Origin: an uncultured Lachnospiraceae bacterium
Lineage (GTDB): Bacteria; Bacillota; Clostridia; Lachnospirales; Lachnospiraceae
Length of the DNA stretch: 11,587 nt
Assembly: GCA_902489925.1 (NCBI GenBank)
Contig: CABUBX010000066.1
Coordinates: 1 to 11,587, forward strand
Direction of reading: 5' to 3'
How positions within the stretch are numbered: the stretch's first letter is position 1; every line of letters begins with the position of its first letter. The notes beneath the pieces are model-generated. The model was not told the origin of the DNA. It did no database searches and saw nothing but the letters and a program-made list of their open reading frames with translations. A program made the translations under genes and the position numbers. Positions 5,632 to 11,587 of the stretch are shown piece after piece.

Positions 5632-6921
5632 GTGTCCCATAAATTAAAATATAAAAACGGAAAAATATGGGTTAAAGTGGGGATATATATTGCAGTAAGC
5701 TTTGTTATAACATTATTTGTGGCGAATATTCCAATAAGACAGCATGCTCTGGCAAAAACAGGGAATCAAAGTATCATCGAGCCGCAAAATCTTTACGCGA
5801 AGGCTGCCGTTCTTATGGATGGGGATTCGGGGCGGATATTATTTGAAAAAAACGGCCGAGAGCCGCTGCCGAATGCAAGTACGACAAAGCTTTTGACATG
5901 TATTTTGGCGCTTGAGAACGGAAATACGGAGGATATTGTGACAGCCTCGGCATATGCGGCGTCAATGCCCCAGGTGGCAATCGGCGTTAAGGCGGGAGAA
6001 CAGTATTATTTAAAGGATATTTTATATTCGCTGATGCTTGAATCCCATAATGATTCCGCAGTGATGCTTGCAGAGCATATCGCGGGCGATACAAAAGCCT
6101 TTGCGGATATGATGAATGAAAAGGCGAAAGAAATCGGCTGCACCGACACATTTTTTGTGACGCCGAACGGTCTTGACGCTGAAGGTGAGGATGAAAACAA
6201 AGAGCTGCGCGCCCATGCCACTACGGCGGCGGATTTGGCGCTTATACTTCGCTATTGTTTCTGTGAATCGCCGAAAAAGGAAATGTTTGAGGAAATAACA
6301 ACAGCGCCCTTTTATAATTTTACAAGCCTTAATTCGGGGCGTAATGTCAGCTGCTATAACCACAATACATTTCTGACGATGATGGAAGGCGCAGGTCCCG
6401 GAAAGACAGGTTTTACCGCAAAGGCGGGTTATTGCTATGCAGGTTCGCTTAAAAGTGAAGGCCGCACCTTTATTGCGGCACTCCTTGCCTGCGGCTGGCC
6501 GAACAATAAAACTTATAAATGGCAGGATATGAAAAAGCTGATGAATTACGCCTTGGAAAATTACCATTACAGGGAGGTTTATGAAGCCTGCAGCTTTTCG
6601 CCGCTGCCTGTGGAAAACGGCATCAGCTTCTCGGGACGGATTTCAGATACGGCATATACGACAATCGGGCTTGAGGAAAATACAAATTGCCGGTTGTCGG
6701 TGCTGTTGCGCGATGACGAGGCGGTGGAGGTTAAAAAAAGCTGCCGCGAGAAGCTTTTTGCGCCGGCAGAGGCCGGGACAAAAGTCGGTGAAGTGACTTA
6801 TACGCTTAACGGCGAGGTGATTTTGAGTCAAAATATTATAACTTTAAATCGTGTGGACAAAATCGACGGGCGGTGGTGTCTGAATTATGTGTTAAAAAAA
6901 TTCTTGTCGGAAAGTTATTAG
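5632..6921 (+). CDS. D-alanyl-D-alanine carboxypeptidase (S11, DacB/DacF-like)
   Basis: 429-residue membrane-anchored penicillin-binding protein that removes the terminal D-Ala from peptidoglycan pentapeptides outside the membrane. A hydrophobic N-terminal segment (residues about 13-32) is a signal peptide or anchor. The catalytic triad motifs are complete: STTK at 83-86, SHN at 138-140 (LESHNDSAVML) and KTG at 258-260. Residues from about 320 to the end look like the beta-rich C-terminal domain of PBP5 (PLPVENG, later VGEVTYTLNGEVI). The length is typical for DacB/DacF. It is divergent from the ytaF-like gene, has a candidate sigma-E promoter upstream, and is followed 39 nt after its stop by an intrinsic terminator, so it is probably monocistronic. 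Which B. subtilis paralogue it corresponds to (dacA, dacB or dacF) cannot be decided. Confidence 0.92.
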   Translation: MSHKLKYKNGKIWVKVGIYIAVSFVITLFVANIPIRQHALAKTGNQSIIEPQNLYAKAAVLMDGDSGRILFEKNGREPLPNASTTKLLTCILALENGNTEDIVTASAYAASMPQVAIGVKAGEQYYLKDILYSLMLESHNDSAVMLAEHIAGDTKAFADMMNEKAKEIGCTDTFFVTPNGLDAEGEDENKELRAHATTAADLALILRYCFCESPKKEMFEEITTAPFYNFTSLNSGRNVSCYNHNTFLTMMEGAGPGKTGFTAKAGYCYAGSLKSEGRTFIAALLACGWPNNKTYKWQDMKKLMNYALENYHYREVYEACSFSPLPVENGISFSGRISDTAYTTIGLEENTNCRLSVLLRDDEAVEVKKSCREKLFAPAEAGTKVGEVTYTLNGEVILSQNIITLNRVDKIDGRWCLNYVLKKFLSESY

Positions 6922-6960
6922 GGCAGTCTCATTAAAGATTCATGAAAATGTCAAATATTT

Positions 6961-6998
6961 AACCCATATTGTTACAAAAATAACAATATGGGTTTTTT
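6961..6998 (+). terminator. Intrinsic terminator after the S11 peptidase
   Basis: Perfect 14-bp inverted repeat (6961-6974 with 6981-6994), a CAAAAA loop and a run of six T at 6993-6998. It closes the peptidase gene and separates it from the decarboxylase operon. The stem is AT-rich apart from its CCC/GGG base. Confidence 0.9.
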
Positions 6999-7039
6999 GT
7001 ATTGGCATATTAGACAAAAAAACTAAAAAAGTTTAGGCA

Positions 7040-7055
7040 TTATTACAGGTAATAA
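7040..7055. promoter_or_regulatory. 16-bp palindrome, candidate operator
   Basis: TTATTACAGGTAATAA is a perfect 7-bp inverted repeat around a 2-nt centre. It ends 13 bp before the -35 box of the decarboxylase operon promoter. The place and symmetry fit a dimeric regulator, probably an activator at about -64 to -49. It is not a motif I can assign to a known regulator family. Confidence 0.4.
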
Positions 7056-7068
7056 AGCGAAATTGACC

Positions 7069-7097
7069 TTGAAAAAGCCTGCGAAAGACGATAAAAT
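7069..7097 (+). promoter_or_regulatory. Sigma-A-like promoter of the decarboxylase operon
   Basis: TTGAAA (7069-7074), a 17-nt spacer, and TAAAAT (7092-7097). The expected start near 7104 leaves a leader of about 53 nt before ATG 7157, with GGAGGG at 7143-7148 as ribosome site. An alternative -35, TTGACC at 7063-7068, is 23 nt from the -10 box and too distant. Confidence 0.65.
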
Positions 7098-7156
7098 ATA
7101 CTTGGCATAAATTTTTGATTTATCTACTAAATATTTAACAATGGAGGGCCTGAAAA

Positions 7157-8605
7157 ATGAACAATTCTAAGCAAATGTCAGCAAGAGAGCGCATTAATTT
7201 TCTTCTTGATGACAACAGCTTCGTTGAAATCGGCGCACTTGTCAGTGCAAGAAACACAGATTTTAACATGAAAAACAATGAGATGCCGTCAGATGGCGTA
7301 GTGACGGGATACGGTACAGTTGATGACAGCCTTGTCTATGTGTACAGTCAGGATGCGTCGGTACTCGGCGGTTCTATCGGTGAAATGCACGCTAAAAAAA
7401 TAGCAAAGGTTTATGAGATGGCGATGAAAATCGGCGTTCCTGTCGTCGGCTTTATCGACTGTGCAGGTATGAGATTACAGGAGGCGACAGATGCGCTGGA
7501 TGCTTTCGGCAATCTTTATGCAATGCAGACGATGGCTTCGGGCGTGATTCCTCAGCTGACAGCTATCTTTGGAACATGCGGCGGCGGTGCGGCTTTGATT
7601 CCGGCAATGACAGATTTTACATTTATGACAAAAGCGGGACGTTTATTTGTCAACACACCAAATGCCTTAGAGGGCAATGAAATTTCAAGATGCGATACAG
7701 CAGATGCCGTTTATCAGGCAAAGGCAGGTCTTGTGGATGTGCTCGGTGAGGATGATGAAGAAGTGATTGGCAAAGTCAGAGAGCTGCTTACAATGCTTCC
7801 TTCAAATAATGATGACAGTGCGATTTATGACACATGCGAGGATGATTTAAACAGAGAAAACCCTGCACTTTCAGGCTGCATGGATACGGCATATATTTTA
7901 AAAGATATTTCTGATGATTATAAATTTTTTGAAACAAAAGGCGGTTATGCAAAAGAGATGGTGACCGGTTTTATCAGCCTTAACGGTCAGACTGTCGGCG
8001 CTGTGGCAAACAGAACAGAAGTTCTTGATGAAAACGGTGAGGTTTCTGAAAAGTTTGATGCGCTGCTTACTTCTGCAGGTGCGAAAAAAGCAGCTGATTT
8101 TGTAAAGTTCTGTGACGCTTTCAATATTCCTGTATTGACGATGGTGAATGTAGAAGGATATAAAGCGACAAAGCATGAGGAGAGAACTATTGCGAAAAAT
8201 TGTGCCTGCTTAACACAGGCTTTTGCAGATGCGACAGTGCCTAAGGTGAGCATTATCGTTGATAAGGCTTTCGGAAGCGCTTATCTTGCCATGAACAGCC
8301 GTCATATCGGTGCGGACATGGTTTATGCTTATCCGACAGCAAGAATTGGTATGATGGAGGCTGAGGCTGCCGTAAGAATTATGTATGCGGACGAGATTAA
8401 GGCTTCTGATAATGCAGCCGCTTTTATCGCTGAAAAAGCAGCTGAGTATGAGGCGCTTCAGACAAGTCCTGTATCTGCGGCAAAACGTGGCTATGTGGAT
8501 GATATTATTGAGCCGGCTGCAACAAGAAAGAGAGCAATCGCAGCATTTGAGATGTTATATACAAAAAGAGAGGACCGTCCGTTTAAAAAGCATGGAACAA
8601 TATAG
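7157..8605 (+). CDS. Biotin-dependent carboxyltransferase / acyl-CoA decarboxylase alpha subunit (MmdA-like)
   Basis: 482-residue crotonase-fold carboxyltransferase. Members move CO2 between biotin and an acyl-CoA, such as methylmalonyl-CoA/propionyl-CoA, glutaconyl-CoA or malonyl-CoA. The N-terminal half has MSARERINFLLDDNSFVE, VYSQDASVLGGSIGE, CAGMRLQEATDAL (102-114) and GTCGGGAALIPAMTDF (139-154). The C-terminal half has VPKVSIIVDKAFGSAYLAM (361-379), GADMVYAYPTARIGMM (385-400) and GYVDDIIEP (445-453). It is about 30 residues shorter than typical MmdA at the N-terminus. Family motifs are altered: GGARIQE reads AGMRLQE, and the usual FLPG..QE segment reads VEGYKATKHEE (332-342). It is the first gene of an operon with OadG, biotin carrier and OadB genes, which supports a Na+-coupled decarboxylase. 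The substrate cannot be fixed; methylmalonyl-CoA is the default guess. Confidence 0.82.
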   Translation: MNNSKQMSARERINFLLDDNSFVEIGALVSARNTDFNMKNNEMPSDGVVTGYGTVDDSLVYVYSQDASVLGGSIGEMHAKKIAKVYEMAMKIGVPVVGFIDCAGMRLQEATDALDAFGNLYAMQTMASGVIPQLTAIFGTCGGGAALIPAMTDFTFMTKAGRLFVNTPNALEGNEISRCDTADAVYQAKAGLVDVLGEDDEEVIGKVRELLTMLPSNNDDSAIYDTCEDDLNRENPALSGCMDTAYILKDISDDYKFFETKGGYAKEMVTGFISLNGQTVGAVANRTEVLDENGEVSEKFDALLTSAGAKKAADFVKFCDAFNIPVLTMVNVEGYKATKHEERTIAKNCACLTQAFADATVPKVSIIVDKAFGSAYLAMNSRHIGADMVYAYPTARIGMMEAEAAVRIMYADEIKASDNAAAFIAEKAAEYEALQTSPVSAAKRGYVDDIIEPAATRKRAIAAFEMLYTKREDRPFKKHGTI

Positions 8606-8620
8606 AAAGAGGTGGACTAA

Positions 8621-9415
8621 ATGAAAATAAAGTTTAAAAAATTAATGATTTTCATCTGTATGTTCGCCTGCATGTTTTCAATGACGGCCTGTTCATCAGC
8701 AGATACAAGCAAAGAAGATGCGCTTTTGGCAAAATATGACAGCGCACAGGTACAGCAGATTACTGTCGGACTGTTCCAGAGCTTTCTAAATACACCTGAA
8801 GAAGAAATGGCATCACTTGTTGAAGCCGATAACAGTGAGATTGCACCGGATGTTGATATGGCATTGGCGATTAAGACGGCGATGTCTTCATGGTTAAATG
8901 CCAGCGGTGATTTTGGCGATTTTGTATCTTCCGATAATTTTGAGATGACAACAGATGGCAAAAATATTTTCGGTACATTGACAGCAAAGTTTTCTGAGAG
9001 AGAAGTTGTATTTGAAGTAACTTATGCAAAGGATCTGTCAAAATATACGGCAATTAAGATTACACCGGAATATTCAACGGGAGAAAAGCTTGGCAAAGCG
9101 GCGATGAATACGCTGATGGGTATGGGAATTGTTTTTGTGGTACTCATTCTTATTGCCTTTTTAATCAGCCTGTTTAAGTATATCAATAAGGCAGAGACTT
9201 ATTTTGCCGATAAGAAGCTTGCAAAAGAAAACAATGTGCCTTTTGAGGCAAAAGATGTGAATCAGGCACCGGTTGTCTATGAAGCAGAGGAAGAAGTTGA
9301 CGATTTGGAATTAATCGCAGTCATTACTGCGGCGGTGGCAGCTTCGATGAATACATCCGCAGACAACCTTGTTGTTCGTTCGATTAAGAGAAAAAAGACA
9401 AACAGATGGTCATAG
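8621..9415 (+). CDS. OadG-like subunit of Na+-pumping decarboxylase with lipobox and outer domain
   Basis: 264-residue protein, much longer than the roughly 80-residue classical OadG gamma subunit. Residues 4-23 are a signal sequence ending in MTAC, a lipobox-like site with C24 as the predicted lipidated residue. Residues about 25-155 form a polar domain predicted to face outside. One strong transmembrane helix follows at about 164-186. The acidic, then basic C-terminal tail (DDLELIAVITAAVAASM near 226-242, then VVRSIKRKKTNRW) resembles the OadG C-terminal end seen in Firmicutes clusters. Family knowledge says OadG holds the decarboxylase subunits at the membrane. It lies 15 nt after the MmdA-like gene with GAGGTGG upstream, and before the biotin carrier gene. 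The outer domain is not recognised with certainty. Confidence 0.75.
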   Translation: MKIKFKKLMIFICMFACMFSMTACSSADTSKEDALLAKYDSAQVQQITVGLFQSFLNTPEEEMASLVEADNSEIAPDVDMALAIKTAMSSWLNASGDFGDFVSSDNFEMTTDGKNIFGTLTAKFSEREVVFEVTYAKDLSKYTAIKITPEYSTGEKLGKAAMNTLMGMGIVFVVLILIAFLISLFKYINKAETYFADKKLAKENNVPFEAKDVNQAPVVYEAEEEVDDLELIAVITAAVAASMNTSADNLVVRSIKRKKTNRWS

Positions 9416-9439
9416 ACCGTAAATACAGGAGGAAATATC

Positions 9440-9805
9440 ATGAAAAATTATGTGATTACCGTAAATGGAACAAGCTACGAAGTAAGTGTTGAAGAAGTTG
9501 GCGGCGCAGCAGCACCTGCTGCAGCACCAAAAGCCGCAGCAGCGCCGAAGGCAGCACCTGCACCAAAGGCAGCACCGGCTGCAGCTCAGGGCTCAGTGAA
9601 AGTGAATGCGCCGATGCCTGGAAAAATTTTAAATGTTAAGGCAGCAGCAGGACAGGCTGTGAAAAAAGGCGATGTTCTTTTAGTGCTTGAAGCGATGAAG
9701 ATGGAAAATGAAATTGTTGCACCGCAGGACGGTACCGTAGCCGGTATTAATGTGGCAGTCGGTGATTCGGTAGAAGCAGGCACAGTGCTTGCAACTTTAA
9801 ACTGA
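9440..9805 (+). CDS. Biotin carboxyl carrier protein (biotin/lipoyl attachment domain)
   Basis: 121-residue carrier that shuttles CO2 as carboxybiotin between carboxyltransferase and OadB. Residues 1-20 form a short N-terminal strand region (MKNYVITVNGTSYEVSVEEV), common in decarboxylase and transcarboxylase carriers. A flexible Ala/Pro/Lys linker follows at 21-49, then the biotinyl domain at about 51-121. The biotin motif is EAMKM at 84-88, with K87 the modified lysine. The preceding PMPGKI segment and the closing V.AGTVLATL strand are typical. It has a GGAGG site just upstream and sits between the OadG-like and OadB genes. As the only carrier visible here, it may serve both carboxyltransferases of the cluster. 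Confidence 0.95.
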   Translation: MKNYVITVNGTSYEVSVEEVGGAAAPAAAPKAAAAPKAAPAPKAAPAAAQGSVKVNAPMPGKILNVKAAAGQAVKKGDVLLVLEAMKMENEIVAPQDGTVAGINVAVGDSVEAGTVLATLN

Positions 9806-9854
9806 TTTTCCCGGATAAACTGACACATATTAGATGACTATGGGAGGTTAAAAA

Positions 9855-11015
9855 ATGGATTATATAACCACAACGTTGGGAAATCTCATTCATCAGACGG
9901 CATTTTTCAACTTGACGGTAGGTAACTTTATTATGATTCTTGTCGCTCTCTTTTTCCTTTTCCTTGCGATTAAGAAGGGCTATGAACCATTGCTTTTAGT
10001 GCCTATTGCCTTTGGTATGCTGCTTGTGAATCTGTTCCCGGATATTATGAAAACAATCGAGGAGGCAGCTGCCGATGGCAGCACATCTGCCGGACTTCTT
10101 CATTATTTCTTCCTTGGTGATGAATGGGGAATCTGGCCGTCACTTATTTTCCTCGGTGTCGGTGCAATGACAGACTTCGGACCGCTGATTGCAAACCCTA
10201 AGAGCTTTTTACTTGGTGCAGCAGCCCAGTTCGGTATTTTCTTTGCATATATCGGCGCTATTTTACTTGGTTTCCCGGATGCGGCAGCAGCAGCTGTTTC
10301 GATTATCGGCGGTGCTGACGGCCCAACATCCATTTATCTTGCGGGTGCGCTTGGTCAGACTGACCTTATGGGTCCGATTGCCGTGGCGGCATATTCGTAC
10401 ATGTCACTTGTGCCGATTATTCAGCCGCCAATCATGAAGCTTTTGACAACAAAAGAAGAACGTGCCATCAAGATGGAACAGCTTCGTCCTGTATCAAAGC
10501 TTGAAAAGATTTTATTCCCGATTATCGTTACAATAATCGTTGTACTCATTCTTCCGACAACAGCGCCGCTTGTAGGTATGCTGATGCTCGGTAACTTATT
10601 CAGAGAGTCCGGTGTTGTTAAGCAGCTTGCCGAAACAGCATCCAATGCTCTGATGTATATTATCGTTATTTTACTCGGTACATCTGTCGGTGCGACAACA
10701 AGTGCAGAAGCTTTCTTAAATATTACAACATTAAAGATTGTTGCTTTAGGTCTTGTTGCTTTCGTTGTCGGTACGGCAACCGGTGTATTGTTTGGTAAGA
10801 TTATGTGTCATGTGACCCATGGCAAGGTTAATCCGCTCATTGGTTCTGCCGGTGTGTCCGCAGTGCCTATGGCTGCCAGAGTATCCCAGAAGGTCGGTGC
10901 AGAAGAAGACCCTACAAACTTCCTGCTGATGCATGCGATGGGTCCAAATGTTGCCGGCGTTATCGGTACAGCAGTTGCAGCCGGTGTATTTTTAGCGATT
11001 TTCGGTGTGAATTAA
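9855..11015 (+). CDS. oadB: Sodium ion-translocating decarboxylase beta subunit (OadB/MmdB/GcdB)
   Basis: 386-residue integral membrane protein that decarboxylates carboxybiotin and uses the energy to export Na+. The family hallmarks are all present: GVGAMTDFGPLIANP (101-115), GGADGPTSIYLAG (152-164) with D155 matching the essential Asp203 of Klebsiella OadB, AAYSYMSLVPIIQPPIMK (178-195), GNLFRESGVV (246-255), and NPLIGSAGVSAVPMAARVSQ (326-345), which contains the conserved Ser and Arg of the Na+ path. Its length is normal for clostridial and propionigenic OadB/MmdB (about 370-390), shorter than Klebsiella OadB. It is preceded by GGGAGG and follows the biotin carrier after 49 nt. Sequence alone does not tell whether its partner substrate is oxaloacetate or an acyl-CoA. 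Confidence 0.95.
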   Translation: MDYITTTLGNLIHQTAFFNLTVGNFIMILVALFFLFLAIKKGYEPLLLVPIAFGMLLVNLFPDIMKTIEEAAADGSTSAGLLHYFFLGDEWGIWPSLIFLGVGAMTDFGPLIANPKSFLLGAAAQFGIFFAYIGAILLGFPDAAAAAVSIIGGADGPTSIYLAGALGQTDLMGPIAVAAYSYMSLVPIIQPPIMKLLTTKEERAIKMEQLRPVSKLEKILFPIIVTIIVVLILPTTAPLVGMLMLGNLFRESGVVKQLAETASNALMYIIVILLGTSVGATTSAEAFLNITTLKIVALGLVAFVVGTATGVLFGKIMCHVTHGKVNPLIGSAGVSAVPMAARVSQKVGAEEDPTNFLLMHAMGPNVAGVIGTAVAAGVFLAIFGVN

Positions 11016-11040
11016 TTCGAATATACAGGAGGATATATTA

Positions 11041-11587
11041 TGTCAGAACAAGTAAAGAAACCTGTTGGAATTACTGAGACAATCCTGCGTGACGCACATC
11101 AGTCACTGATTGCCACACGTATGACAACAGAACAGATGCTTCCGATTATAGATAAGATGGACAAAGTCGGCTATCACTCAGTAGAGTGCTGGGGCGGTGC
11201 AACTTTCGATGCCTGCCTTCGTTTCTTAAAGGAAGACCCATGGGAAAGACTTAGAAAGTTAAGAGACGGCTTTAAAAATACAAAGCTTCAGATGCTGCTT
11301 CGCGGACAGAATATTTTAGGTTATCGTCATTATGCGGATGATGTTGTTGAATATTTTGTTCAGAAATCTGTTGCCAATGGTATTGATATTATTCGTATTT
11401 TTGATGCTTTAAATGATTTAAGAAACCTTGAAACAGCAGTGAAGGCGACAGTTAAAGAAGGCGGTCATGCTCAGATTGCCCTTTCTTATACACTCGGCGA
11501 TGCTTACACAATGGATTACTGGAAGGATATCGCAAAGAGAATTGAGGATATGGGCGCCAACTCCATCTGTATTAAAGATATGGCAGG
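11041..11587 (+). CDS. Oxaloacetate decarboxylase alpha / pyruvate carboxylase subunit B carboxyltransferase (3' partial)
   Basis: First 182 residues of an OadA/PycB/transcarboxylase-5S-type carboxyltransferase, a metal-dependent TIM barrel that exchanges CO2 between biotin and pyruvate/oxaloacetate. ITETILRDAHQSLIATRM at 11-28 carries the metal-binding Asp (D18) and substrate-site Gln (Q21). SVECWGGATFDACLRFL, LLRGQNILGYRHYADD and IDIIRIFDALNDLRN are highly conserved. The visible part ends at CIKDMAG, where K178 matches the carboxylated metal-ligand lysine of the family. The rest of the barrel and any C-terminal biotin domain lie outside the window. It follows oadB by 25 nt with AGGAGG upstream. 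OadA, PycB and 5S cannot be told apart from this fragment. Confidence 0.93.

Noticed and set aside
9505..9590. Repetitive GCAGCACC/GCACCAAAGGC-rich stretch that looks like a tandem repeat
   Set aside because: It encodes the flexible Ala/Pro/Lys linker of the biotin carrier, so the repetition follows from amino-acid composition.
9806..9854. Possible terminator or promoter between the biotin carrier and oadB genes
   Set aside because: No stem with a T-run and no promoter boxes are visible. There is only a GGGAGG site before oadB, so the genes look co-transcribed.

Overview
The window reads as chromosome of a spore-forming, anaerobic Firmicute, most likely a Clostridia/Lachnospiraceae-type gut organism. 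This is inferred from the strong GGAGG ribosome sites, the Firmicutes-style ethanolamine (EUT) microcompartment genes, a YtaF-like sporulation membrane protein, two S11 D,D-peptidases and a Na+-pump biotin decarboxylase cluster. No rRNA, tRNA, mobile element or CRISPR array was seen.

Region 1 (1-4967, + strand) is the 3' part of a tightly packed EUT bacterial microcompartment (BMC) operon. Its order is: acetaldehyde dehydrogenase (5' end outside the window), hexameric shell protein EutM, an unusual EutT-PduL fusion, pentameric vertex protein EutN, and ethanolamine permease EutH. A D-Ala-D-Ala carboxypeptidase-like gene follows and overlaps eutH by 4 nt. From eutT-pduL onward, neighbouring genes overlap by 1-4 bases (TGATG or ATGA). 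Together they import ethanolamine, enclose the pathway, make adenosylcobalamin for the lyase (presumably encoded upstream), and convert acetaldehyde to acetyl-CoA and then acetyl phosphate. The fusion protein is the most unusual object here. It appears to carry an encapsulation-type helix, an EutT adenosyltransferase core, a complete PduL phosphotransacylase, and at its C-terminus a module that resembles the N-terminal segment of ordinary EutT.

Region 2 (4975-6998) holds a YtaF/MntP-like membrane protein on the - strand, convergent with the operon end, and a divergent second D-Ala-D-Ala carboxypeptidase with the complete S11 motif set. The divergent gap contains a candidate sigma-E-type promoter, and the peptidase ends at a clear intrinsic terminator.

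Region 3 (7040-11587, + strand) is a separate operon with its own sigma-A-like promoter and a 16-bp palindrome just upstream of it. It encodes an MmdA-type carboxyltransferase, an OadG-like lipoprotein/membrane subunit, a biotin carrier protein, the OadB Na+-pump subunit, and the start of an OadA/PycB-type carboxyltransferase (3' end outside). Two carboxyltransferases of different specificity around one biotin carrier and one Na+ pump suggest a membrane complex that could work as a decarboxylase pump, as a transcarboxylase, or as both.
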